The translations under genes and the position numbers were made by a program. A model generated the notes under the pieces. That model worked only from the letters and a program-made list of their open reading frames with translations, was not told the DNA's origin and did no database searches. From contig NZ_OPYI01000003.1 in NCBI RefSeq assembly GCF_900343085.1, positions 1 to 64,000 of the forward strand: a DNA stretch of 64,000 nt, read 5' to 3'. Shown one piece after another: positions 51,498 to 59,193 of this stretch (position 1 is the stretch's first letter; each line of letters opens with the position of its first letter). This stretch comes from Aedoeadaptatus coli. GTDB lineage: Bacteria; Bacillota; Clostridia; Tissierellales; Peptoniphilaceae.

Positions 51498-51621
51498 AAC
51501 TATTCCGTTTCATTTATTACAAAACCATATTTGTTAATGCTTTAAAATTTATTTAATTTTAGTTCTTTCTTTTTATAAACTATGACCTAATTATAAGTTT
51601 ATCAACTAATCAACACAATAC

Positions 51622-51665
51622 TATATGACGTATAATATTGATATTTATATTATATGAGGTATAAT
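51622..51665. promoter_or_regulatory. Tandem 15-bp repeat, candidate PadR operator
   Basis: TATATGACGTATAAT (51622-51636) and TATATGAGGTATAAT (51651-51665) differ at one base and are 29 bp apart, about three helical turns, in the intergenic region between padR and lanKC. Equivalent spacing on one DNA face suits a bound regulator. Confidence 0.5.
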
Positions 51666-51713
51666 AATAAATGTCAAGATGTATGCCATTTAATTCTTGA
51701 TATTAACATTTTT

Positions 51714-51742
51714 TTGAATATTGTTAATTACCATGTTATACT
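51714..51742 (+). promoter_or_regulatory. lanKC promoter
   Basis: TTGAAT (51714-51719), a 17-bp spacer and TATACT (51737-51742). An AAGGAGG Shine-Dalgarno follows at about 51769-51775. Confidence 0.75.
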
Positions 51743-51781
51743 ATAAATAGTAATACTAATATGTATTAAGGAGGTCGTTGT

Positions 51782-54334
51782 ATGGATTTAAGATATTTTG
51801 AATATCTATTAGATGACGAAAAATACTATACAAAATTCACGGTAAACGATGTAGCTTTTACTCTACCCGAAATTTTTAAGAATAATTCAGATAAGTTTGA
51901 TATTTATTATAGTGAAGATCTTCACTGGAAAGAAATTCGAATGAAATATCCCCATCTATTAACTCAGGGATGGAAAATACATATATCAGCGATATTATCA
52001 GAATCACAAGATATACTTAATATTGTATCAAAAATTTGTTTCAATTATAATGTCTCTTTTAAATTTGTAAGAACTCATGGTGAATTAAAGTTTAAGAATG
52101 TTAAATATGCTGATAGAAGTTCTTCTGGAAAGTTTATTACTATCTACCCTAACTCTGAAGAACAATTCATACTTTTGTTAGATATTCTACATAACTCTTT
52201 ACTCGGATTTAAGAATGGTCCATATATCCTAACTGATAAAAGATGGAGAGACGGTAACGTGTATTTTCGTTATGGTGGATTCAAAACAATTAAGAAGGTA
52301 AATGATCAAAATAATTATTACATTTATACGCCTGAAGGCAATCTAATTGTAGATGATAGAGACCCTTATTATAAACTTCCTGATTTTATTAAAGAGCCAT
52401 CTTTTATCCAAAAAATAGAAAATGAATATATTATTGACGATGAAGAATTATCTAATTTAAACAAGTATGAAATTATTGACGTTATACACTTTAGCAACGG
52501 TGGAGGTGTGTACTTAGCTAAAAGCATTAATAATCATAGTAAATGTATTATAAAAGAGGGCAGATTGTCAGCCGGGCTAGATGGAGAAAATATTGATGCA
52601 TTTACAAGAATTAGTAGAGAGTTTAAATATCTCTCAAAATTATTTGATGTAAAAGGCGTAGTAGAACCTATAGAGTTTTTCAAAGAATGGGAAAACAATT
52701 ACCTTGTAGAAAAATATATTGATGGCTATGTTTTAGATGACTGGATAAGGCTTAATTTCCCTTTTATTGCTGATTCTACAACAAGAAATTCATACGCTAA
52801 TAGAATAATCAATATTCTTAATAAACTTTTGGACATAATAAATGAGATACACTCAAAAAATGTTGCTATAGGTGATTTACAACCAAATAATATAATAATA
52901 AATGATGAAGATGAAGTCACTATTATAGATTTAGAAGTTGCATCTGATGCAAACGCTGATAACTCTCTAAATATAAGAACTCCAGGATTTATGGATAAAA
53001 GAGCAAAGACATCTGAAGAAAATGATATTATTGCTTTAATTAACATTGCTTGGTATTGCTTTTTACCTATTGGTCCAATATCCAGCATTAATAAAACAAT
53101 TATAGCAAATCATTTTAATCATATTAAAAAAACTTTTAGTCCCTCTATTTCTAATAAATTCTATGAGTACATCTATAAATGTTCCAACTTATTATCTTTT
53201 GGAGATGACTATATCAAACTCCTTACAGAAAATAATAATATTTTAGAGATTGGTATAAATAAAATTATGGAGATAAAAAATTCATTATTGTATACACTTG
53301 AACAAGATGCAAATTATAATTCTATAAAATTATTTCATGGAGATATTAGACAATACGAAACCGAATTAGGTATGTACAATTTTTTATATGGATCTTTTGG
53401 AAATATTTATACATTGTATAAATATAATAAACTAAATGATTCATCACTAGATTGGATTGATAAATTCTGTGATTTTAAAAAATATAATGACCTTGGATTG
53501 TTTACTGGAAAAGCAGGCATTGCCTCAATATTATATAATATTGATTTGAAAGAGAGTGCAAATAAATTATTTAAAGAAGTTACTGATGAACTAGATTTAA
53601 ATAGTCCTGATATCACCCTATTATCAGGACTTTCTGGAATAGGACTTTCATTGATTGAATATTATAGAGTAACTAACGACTTAAACATTTTATATTTAGT
53701 TGAAGAAATCGGAAGAAAAATGATTCAAAACTTAACAGATAAATATTTTGAAATAGAACCTATAGATGATTTTTCTCCAATCGGTTTGTTAACAGGATGG
53801 ACAAGTATATCATACTTTTTAATCAATCTATATAAATTAACAAATAGAGACATATACATTAATTATGCTCATGTTGCTATAAAAAAGGATCTTGCTAAAT
53901 GTAAATTTGATGGTGCCTTATACACAGAATATAATTCAATCTTGTCACCATACTTGTTAGGTGGTTCTACTGGTATAGCTATTTGTATAAAAGAATTTCA
54001 AAAATTAGGCATTCATGATTATGATAATCAATTTGAACAAATACTAATAAATATTAATACTACAAATTTCTATGGAGTCGGTTTATTTAGAGGCGTTGGT
54101 AGTATGGTATTGTTATCCACATACGCAACAGATAATAAAACAACTTTAATAAATAAATCTTTATCTTTATTAGAATTGTTTTTATCCTATAATGATAATG
54201 AAATTTTAGTTCCTGGAGAATTTTCCTATAAATTCTCCAATGATGTTTTTTCTGGTACATCTGGTATTTTATTATTACTATATGACATCTTAAACAATAC
54301 TACAGACACGTGGATTCCAACAATCAAACAATAA
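51782..54334 (+). CDS. Class III lanthipeptide synthetase (LanKC)
   Basis: An 850-residue trifunctional enzyme. N-terminal lyase-type domain (about 1-210) as in LanKC/LanL. Central protein-kinase-like domain (about 235-480): ATP Lys258 in CIIKEGR, Glu in ISREFKYL, catalytic loop GDLQPNN (Asp365) and IDLE (Asp383) in place of DFG, the form seen in LanKC kinases. C-terminal LanC-like cyclase (about 520-850) with repeated Gly-rich turns GLFTGKAGIAS, LLSGLSGIGLS, LLTGWTSISY, LLGGSTGIAI, FSGTSGILLL. The CHG and Cys zinc ligands of LanC and class IV LanL are absent, so class III. It phosphorylates, eliminates and cyclises Ser/Thr and Cys of the 54422 precursor. Confidence 0.9.
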   Translation: MDLRYFEYLLDDEKYYTKFTVNDVAFTLPEIFKNNSDKFDIYYSEDLHWKEIRMKYPHLLTQGWKIHISAILSESQDILNIVSKICFNYNVSFKFVRTHGELKFKNVKYADRSSSGKFITIYPNSEEQFILLLDILHNSLLGFKNGPYILTDKRWRDGNVYFRYGGFKTIKKVNDQNNYYIYTPEGNLIVDDRDPYYKLPDFIKEPSFIQKIENEYIIDDEELSNLNKYEIIDVIHFSNGGGVYLAKSINNHSKCIIKEGRLSAGLDGENIDAFTRISREFKYLSKLFDVKGVVEPIEFFKEWENNYLVEKYIDGYVLDDWIRLNFPFIADSTTRNSYANRIINILNKLLDIINEIHSKNVAIGDLQPNNIIINDEDEVTIIDLEVASDANADNSLNIRTPGFMDKRAKTSEENDIIALINIAWYCFLPIGPISSINKTIIANHFNHIKKTFSPSISNKFYEYIYKCSNLLSFGDDYIKLLTENNNILEIGINKIMEIKNSLLYTLEQDANYNSIKLFHGDIRQYETELGMYNFLYGSFGNIYTLYKYNKLNDSSLDWIDKFCDFKKYNDLGLFTGKAGIASILYNIDLKESANKLFKEVTDELDLNSPDITLLSGLSGIGLSLIEYYRVTNDLNILYLVEEIGRKMIQNLTDKYFEIEPIDDFSPIGLLTGWTSISYFLINLYKLTNRDIYINYAHVAIKKDLAKCKFDGALYTEYNSILSPYLLGGSTGIAICIKEFQKLGIHDYDNQFEQILININTTNFYGVGLFRGVGSMVLLSTYATDNKTTLINKSLSLLELFLSYNDNEILVPGEFSYKFSNDVFSGTSGILLLLYDILNNTTDTWIPTIKQ

Positions 54335-54353
54335 TTACTTTGGTATAATACTT

Positions 54354-54387
54354 CATATGTCAGATAAATATTTATTTCTGATGTGTG
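54354..54387 (+). promoter_or_regulatory. Stem-loop between lanKC and the precursor
   Basis: CATATGTCAGA pairs with TCTGATGTGTG (11 bp including three G-T pairs) around a 12-nt loop, without a T-run. It may stabilise the precursor mRNA or partly attenuate transcription, giving different amounts of enzyme and precursor. Confidence 0.45.
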
Positions 54388-54421
54388 ATTTATTATAAAT
54401 ATTTTGAAAGGAGGATGCTTT

Positions 54422-54544
54422 ATGTCAAAGAAGATTCTAGAGTTGCAAAAAATGCAATCAAAAAAAGCTGATAAAGTTGTATCTAGAAAATCTGGTACAA
54501 GTGGATCTTGTACACTTAAGAGCGCAATCAGCCTATTTTGCTAA
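54422..54544 (+). CDS. Class III lanthipeptide precursor peptide (LanA)
   Basis: A 40-residue peptide, too short for routine gene calling. AAAGGAGGA precedes the ATG by 7 nt. The leader (about 1-23) has ILELQ at 5-9, matching the ILxLQ motif by which class III synthetases recognise leaders, and ends in basic SRK. The core (24-40) contains two exact S-x2-S-x2-C modules, Ser24-Ser27-Cys30 and Ser34-Ser37-Cys40, the spacing used for labionin or lanthionine rings, and the peptide ends on the last Cys. Both its position 87 bp after lanKC and the motif support the call. The mature ring type cannot be read from sequence. Confidence 0.88.
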   Translation: MSKKILELQKMQSKKADKVVSRKSGTSGSCTLKSAISLFC

Positions 54545-54562
54545 TTCTTTAAATAGCTGATT
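54526..54562 (+). other. Hairpin overlapping the end of the precursor gene
   Basis: AATCAG-c-CTATTT pairs with AAATAG-CTGATT across the stop codon. It begins inside the last six codons of the precursor. With no T-run it is more likely an RNA-stability element than a terminator. Confidence 0.5.
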
Positions 54563-54607
54563 TATGAGTCTGTTTATTTATTTTTGAATAATTAAACAGA
54601 AAATACG

Positions 54608-54668
54608 AAACAGTTGCTATTATGTGTTGTAATTTAAGCACAAATATGGCAACTGTTTTGTTCTTTTG
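54608..54668 (+). terminator. Terminator after the lanthipeptide genes
   Basis: AAACAGTTGC pairs perfectly with GCAACTGTTT, with an inner TGTG/CACA helix, followed by TGTTCTTTTG. It would close the lanKC-lanA transcript. Confidence 0.7.
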
Positions 54669-54750
54669 TTTGACACTCCTATAAATTATACGATAGCCAT
54701 ATTTTAAGTAATTACATTTACGATTGATAATATTATAATTGATTATTTGC

Positions 54751-54779
54751 AAAAAAATAAAGACAGTCCGAAGACTGCC
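54751..54779 (-). terminator. Terminator of the element backbone operon
   Basis: On the minus strand GGCAGTC-TTCG-GACTGTC is followed by TTTATTTTTTT, 5 bp after the stop of the ssDNA-binding-like gene. Confidence 0.9.
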
Positions 54780-54784
54780 GATAT

Positions 54785-55441
54785 TTATCTTTCTGCACCT
54801 TTGCTATGGTCTTTCTTATTTAACTTAGCTTTGTCATCTGTCTTAAAGCTTTTTATTTGCCCTAATATGGACTTTTTATCCTTATCTTGACCCTTTACTT
54901 GTTCTTTTGCTTTTAAGAGCTTAGAAGACAAGATACGAACATTCTTATGTTCCTTTCCGTTGTAATCAATGCTTGTTTTTACTTGACCGAAGATTTTAAC
55001 AAAATCTCCTTGTTTCAGGTTCTCTAAATCTTTTGTCTTATCTCCATAGGCTGAACAATTCGTATAAATTTTATTCCCATCGTCATCTTTTGAAACAAGA
55101 GAAAAATTACTTACTTTGAACTTTTCTCCATTAGCATTTTCTCGTTCAAGATTTTCTACTTTACCAGCTATATTACCCACGAGATTTATAAGATCATCTT
55201 TTTCTTCAATATCACTGACATTTTCAACAATCTTACCTTGTTCTTTCATATCATCAATCATATAGTCAAAGTCATCATTTAGTAGACCTGTTGTGTCATT
55301 GTTCATATATAAAACATAGACTTCTTCAAGTGCCTTTTCATCATTAACACCTTTTTCTATGCTCACAAGTGCTTTTATAAAATCCTTGTAGTTATCATTC
55401 ATCATTTCTTGTAAGTTTTCTCTAATATCTTTGTATTCCAT
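54785..55441 (-). CDS. OB-fold single-strand-DNA-binding-like protein
   Basis: A 218-residue protein. The N-terminal half (1-90) is helical and acidic. The C-terminal half (about 105-175) resembles an SSB-type OB fold: KVSNFSLVSKDDDGNKIYTNCSAYG, then GDFVKIFGQVKTSIDYNGKEHKNVRI. The tail is very basic and ends SILGQIKSFK-type residues, which recur at the end of the neighbouring helicase exon. In Tn5252-like elements such genes lie beside the methylase/helicase gene and may protect transferred single strands. AAGGAGG precedes the ATG. Confidence 0.7.
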   Translation of the reverse strand: MEYKDIRENLQEMMNDNYKDFIKALVSIEKGVNDEKALEEVYVLYMNNDTTGLLNDDFDYMIDDMKEQGKIVENVSDIEEKDDLINLVGNIAGKVENLERENANGEKFKVSNFSLVSKDDDGNKIYTNCSAYGDKTKDLENLKQGDFVKIFGQVKTSIDYNGKEHKNVRILSSKLLKAKEQVKGQDKDKKSILGQIKSFKTDDKAKLNKKDHSKGAER

Positions 55442-55484
55442 ATTTTCCTCCTTGTATTAAATAAGGAGAACTTTTCGCCCTCCT

Positions 55485-56852
55485 CTATCTTTCTTGTCCT
55501 TTTTCATTTTTTTCTTGATTTTTATCTTTTTCTTCTTCTGATTTGAATTTGGATATTTGTCCCAATATTGATGGTTTCTCTTCCCTTGCGTGAAGATTAT
55601 CCTCTACATCATAAGTTGATTCAAAGTAATCACTATCTTTAAAATCATTGTCATACCTACCTGGTATTCCATCATTGTCAAGATCTTTTGCCAGTGGATC
55701 ATAGAAGTTTCCATCATCATCTATTTCTAATCCTAGAGCTTGTTTTAAATCTTCTTCATCTACTGATACCAGATCATCAAAACTAGACATCTTTATGGCT
55801 TCGGTCATATCTTTAATAGCTTGTGAATTAGATATATCTTCTTCTACAAAAGATTCTGTTCTAATAGCTACATCATCTACATACTGAGTCCATGTTTTTT
55901 CTTCCAAATTTACCTCATATTGGATAGAGTGCTTACCATCAGGTGTCTCTGTATAGGCAAGTCCTATATGACTTAAATCGGGGTATAGTTTGTCAAAATC
56001 TTCATAGCTATTAGATTCTGAAAACTCATAGTTAGAATAATCAACTATCGCCCTCTTTAAATCTTCTAATAGTGGTGACTCATTTTCTAATTCTTCCACT
56101 TCTCCCATATCTAAAAGTTTATTAATCTCAGCTAGTCTTAGTGTCTTTTCCCTTAATTCATCTGCTTTTTCAAATGGTTTAGTTAATTCTACTTTGGCAT
56201 TTTCTAAAGATTCTTTATAATTTTCTAGGTTTTGATTTAACCTTTCAAGTCTTGAAGGTATTTTTTCAATGGCATTATCAAGCCTTGTTATATTACCATC
56301 AGTAGAGTTTGAAAACTCTCCGAAGTATTCTGCTTTTCCTAGGAGTTTAAAAGTGTGAGTATTAGTCATAAAGTTATACGAAACTTGTAAATCTAGATTT
56401 CTATATTTACCAATAACCTTGCTATCATTTATCTTTACTTTTTTTATTTCTTCTAATAATTTCTCTCCAGCTTCTTTCTTATCTAAAATTTTATTTTCAC
56501 CAAGACTGATTGAAGTGAATTTGCTATCTCCTTCTCCTAATTTCTCAACATTTGCAATATCTTCTTTAACTGCTTGTATTTCCATTTCAGTTTTTAAAAT
56601 ACTTTGAGGATAAATTTTATTTACCTTATCTTCAAGCTTATATTTATTAGACTTGTAGTTTGCTTCAAGCATTTTTAGCTTTGTAACTTCGTTATCTAAA
56701 TCCATTTTTTCTTTAATTAAAGGATTTCCAGTAGCTAAAGCCTTAATTTCTGAATAGGATAGACTTGCTTCATCAACATCTTCTGCAACACGCACAGGCG
56801 TCTTGCTTGTCATTATTTGGGATATGAATTTCTGCTTATTCTCTATCGTCTG
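55485..56852 (-). CDS. Methylase/SNF2 helicase protein, 3' exon
   Basis: The C-terminal part (about 455 codons) of the gene whose 5' part starts beyond base 64,000. The frame is open from the intron's 3' edge (56852) and reads QTIENKQKFISQIMTSKTPVRVAEDVDEASLSYSEIKAL in two contiguous stretches, the usual continuation of such helicases after FDSYLW. An ATG at 56813 exists but is internal. A coiled coil occurs near the middle. The C-terminal SILGQISKFK recalls the end of the adjacent ssDNA-binding-like protein. Function depends on splicing of the intron, which would give one continuous frame. Confidence 0.9.
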   Translation of the reverse strand, partial: QTIENKQKFISQIMTSKTPVRVAEDVDEASLSYSEIKALATGNPLIKEKMDLDNEVTKLKMLEANYKSNKYKLEDKVNKIYPQSILKTEMEIQAVKEDIANVEKLGEGDSKFTSISLGENKILDKKEAGEKLLEEIKKVKINDSKVIGKYRNLDLQVSYNFMTNTHTFKLLGKAEYFGEFSNSTDGNITRLDNAIEKIPSRLERLNQNLENYKESLENAKVELTKPFEKADELREKTLRLAEINKLLDMGEVEELENESPLLEDLKRAIVDYSNYEFSESNSYEDFDKLYPDLSHIGLAYTETPDGKHSIQYEVNLEEKTWTQYVDDVAIRTESFVEEDISNSQAIKDMTEAIKMSSFDDLVSVDEEDLKQALGLEIDDDGNFYDPLAKDLDNDGIPGRYDNDFKDSDYFESTYDVEDNLHAREEKPSILGQISKFKSEEEKDKNQEKNEKGQER

Positions 56853-59193
56853 GTCGAGTAGGTCGGGGATATTACTATCCCTTTCCCCTCTAAGAACCGT
56901 GCATGAGAGTTTCCCCTCACACGGCTCAAGTTTTTATAAGCCCTAATTAAAGAGCCAGCGTGTTTTCTTCATCATTTATATGCAATCTTCTATGACACCA
57001 AGGGTGTACTAAAGTTTTAAGGGTAATGTTATTTTGAATTGTTTGATGTACTCTAAAGTCTGTATCAATAGTTATTTTCTCTCCACAAACAGGGCATATT
57101 CCATTTTGCGTTTTATACAGTCTATTTATAACTGTACGTCCTTTAAGTTCGTTTCGTATTTTTAACTCTTCTCTTTCTTCAAAGTATATTTGCCAATTTT
57201 CATCAAATGGATTTGCTTCAGCTTGTATCTTGGTAAATCTTTTAATATCAGTGTCTGTAGCATATTTAAGACGAAGATAGTATTTCTCGCCATTTTCCAT
57301 TCTGTCGCCAGTTGCTACACTGAAAGTCCAGGTTCTATTTCCAATGGTATGGAAGTATTTCTTAGCTATCCATTTTCTACCTTTCTTTGGGTGTCTACGA
57401 ACGCACCAGGTCCACAAGCTCTTATATATTTCATAATCAAGTTTTTCAAAGGCTTTAGATGAAACATTATATTTCTGATAGTTTACCCAACCTATAATGA
57501 TTGGATTTAATTTTCTAATCAAAATTTCTTGTTTCATTGACGGATTATCTTTTATGATTCGTCTGATTTTATCGACAATAGCCTTGAAGTTCTTATCAGA
57601 TGGTTTTGTAAGCAACTTATCTTTATACATCCTAATATTAACTCCGAGAAAATCAAAACCATCATTTATGTGTGTTATGAGTGTCTTTTCCTCTGATAAT
57701 TCTAAACCTCTTTCAGCCAAGAATTTTACAATGATTGGCTTTACACCATTTTTAAGCAATTCTGCACTTTCCCCTGTAACGATGAAATCATCTGCATATC
57801 TAACAAAGTTAACCTTTGGGAAATATGTTTTCTTATTTACTGTTCTTCTATGGTATTTCTCTTTGATTGCTTTTTCTAAACCATCTAATACCATATTGGA
57901 AATAATAGGTGATATTGGCGAGCCTTGTGGACTTCCTGTTTCTGTTGGAAATAGTTTTTGTTTTTCTATATATCCACACTCAAGCCAGAGTTTTAATAAT
58001 TTCTTGTTCATTGGGATATTATTTAATATCCATTCATGACTTATATTATCAAAACAACCTTTTATATCTCCCTCAAGTACCCATTTTGCAGACTTCTTTT
58101 TATTGAGTGACGTAAAACACTGCTCGATAGCATCTTGTGTACATCTTTTTGCCCTAAATCCATAAGAATTAGGGTCAGCAGTAGTTTCTGCTATGGGTTC
58201 AAGTGCAAATTTATATAGGGTTTGCATTGCTCTATCTGTCATTGTAGGAATGCTGAGAGGTCTTTTCTTCCCGTTTTTCTTTGGTATATACACTCTTTTA
58301 AGAGGCTTAGGTTTATATCCTCTTAAATTTAACTTTTCTATCGCCTTATACTTTGCCTGTGGTGTTAGCCATAATTCGCCATCTACACCACTTGTTTTCT
58401 TGCCTTGATTTTCAGTTACCCTCTTAATAGCCAAGGCTTTTGCATAAAATGAAGTTGTGAGTAAATGTTGTAAAGATTTTACCTTTCCATATTTACTCAT
58501 TTTCCACGCTTTCACAATACGCATTTGTAGTTTTTTAACATAGCTTTCTGCTAGAGAAAAATCTATACTTTCCCAGTCTTTAGCTCTGTTAGTAGTAGCA
58601 CACATTTTACTGTTCATTTGCTTTCTCCTTTCAAAAATTCTACAAGTTCTCTTGTGATTAAAAACCAAATGGAAGTCTGCACTCTTTCAAGTTAGGGCAA
58701 ATTTTGAACCCCTATCCATCTCATTACAAGATGGCATTCGCTTTTTCCATTCTCCTTTACCTGCACCATTATCAGCATTTCTTACGATTTGCCTTGCCTT
58801 TTGGCAATAGTACAGGCTTACCATGTTTCACTTAATTAACATTGATAACTTAGGCTCTACCTCTCTGCCGGTAGTCTTTTTGTCCGTGTAATCCCACTGT
58901 GGAAAGGATTATCCGACTACACACCATTTTGGTTCAGGCTTATCAGCAACTTTAGCCTGTTCACCTTAACGACATTTATCAGTAGTTCACATATGTTAGC
59001 CATATTATCAAGCCTCGCTCCCTAACCGCCTTGTTGCTGGCAGTTTCGGTATTCCCTCACGGTTTTACCTCAAGTAGGGCTACTTTAATATCGGCTTACC
59101 ACACCTAAGTGCAGTCGATACTTGGCTCAACTAACGGAATAGTTGGTTTGGTCATTATGCCAAACAGTTAAATTAAGCGACTTCATGTCGCAC
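56853..59193 (-). mobile_element. Group II intron, full length
   Basis: A 2341-nt intron in sense orientation within the helicase gene. The 5' end is GTGCGACATGAAG (from 59193 on the minus strand), the standard group II start. The 5' noncoding RNA (about 58,620-59,193) precedes the maturase gene. The 3' end shows domain V (stem GAGCCGTGTGAG with CTCTCATGCACGGTTC, about 56,895-56,930) and domain VI before the final ...CTACTCGAC at 56853. Removing these bases joins TTGTGG to CAGACG in frame. The 525 bases before the maturase are ribozyme, not gene. Confidence 0.92.
56947..58617 (-). CDS. ltrA: Group II intron reverse transcriptase/maturase
   Basis: A 556-residue intron-encoded protein. The reverse transcriptase has GDIKGCFDNISH and FVRYADDFIV (the YADD catalytic site), with QGSPISPIISN before it. 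Maturase domain X follows (about 350-430: GWVNYQKYNVSS). The C-terminus is an HNH endonuclease: CPVCGEKI, then HPWCHRRLH. It splices the intron and inserts it at a matching DNA site. The ATG at 58617 follows GGAGA by 6 nt; the open frame extends 17 codons upstream but without a ribosome site. All domains appear intact. Confidence 0.94.
   Translation of the reverse strand: MNSKMCATTNRAKDWESIDFSLAESYVKKLQMRIVKAWKMSKYGKVKSLQHLLTTSFYAKALAIKRVTENQGKKTSGVDGELWLTPQAKYKAIEKLNLRGYKPKPLKRVYIPKKNGKKRPLSIPTMTDRAMQTLYKFALEPIAETTADPNSYGFRAKRCTQDAIEQCFTSLNKKKSAKWVLEGDIKGCFDNISHEWILNNIPMNKKLLKLWLECGYIEKQKLFPTETGSPQGSPISPIISNMVLDGLEKAIKEKYHRRTVNKKTYFPKVNFVRYADDFIVTGESAELLKNGVKPIIVKFLAERGLELSEEKTLITHINDGFDFLGVNIRMYKDKLLTKPSDKNFKAIVDKIRRIIKDNPSMKQEILIRKLNPIIIGWVNYQKYNVSSKAFEKLDYEIYKSLWTWCVRRHPKKGRKWIAKKYFHTIGNRTWTFSVATGDRMENGEKYYLRLKYATDTDIKRFTKIQAEANPFDENWQIYFEEREELKIRNELKGRTVINRLYKTQNGICPVCGEKITIDTDFRVHQTIQNNITLKTLVHPWCHRRLHINDEENTLAL

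Noticed and set aside
51782-54334. Class IV (LanL) or a Ser/Thr kinase with unrelated C-terminus
   Set aside because: The C-terminal part has LanC-type glycine repeats but no CHG/Cys zinc ligands, and a precursor with the class III leader motif follows.
54549-54752. Minus-strand frame of 67 codons after lanA
   Set aside because: It runs through the terminator hairpin, has no ribosome site and no recognisable motif.
55485-56813. Treating the 442-codon frame as an independent gene
   Set aside because: The frame runs upstream to the intron edge at 56852 and continues the helicase sequence exactly; the ATG at 56813 is internal.
59173-59193. Natural stop of the helicase after VRHEVA
   Set aside because: These codons are the 5' end of the group II intron (GTGCGAC...), not helicase sequence.
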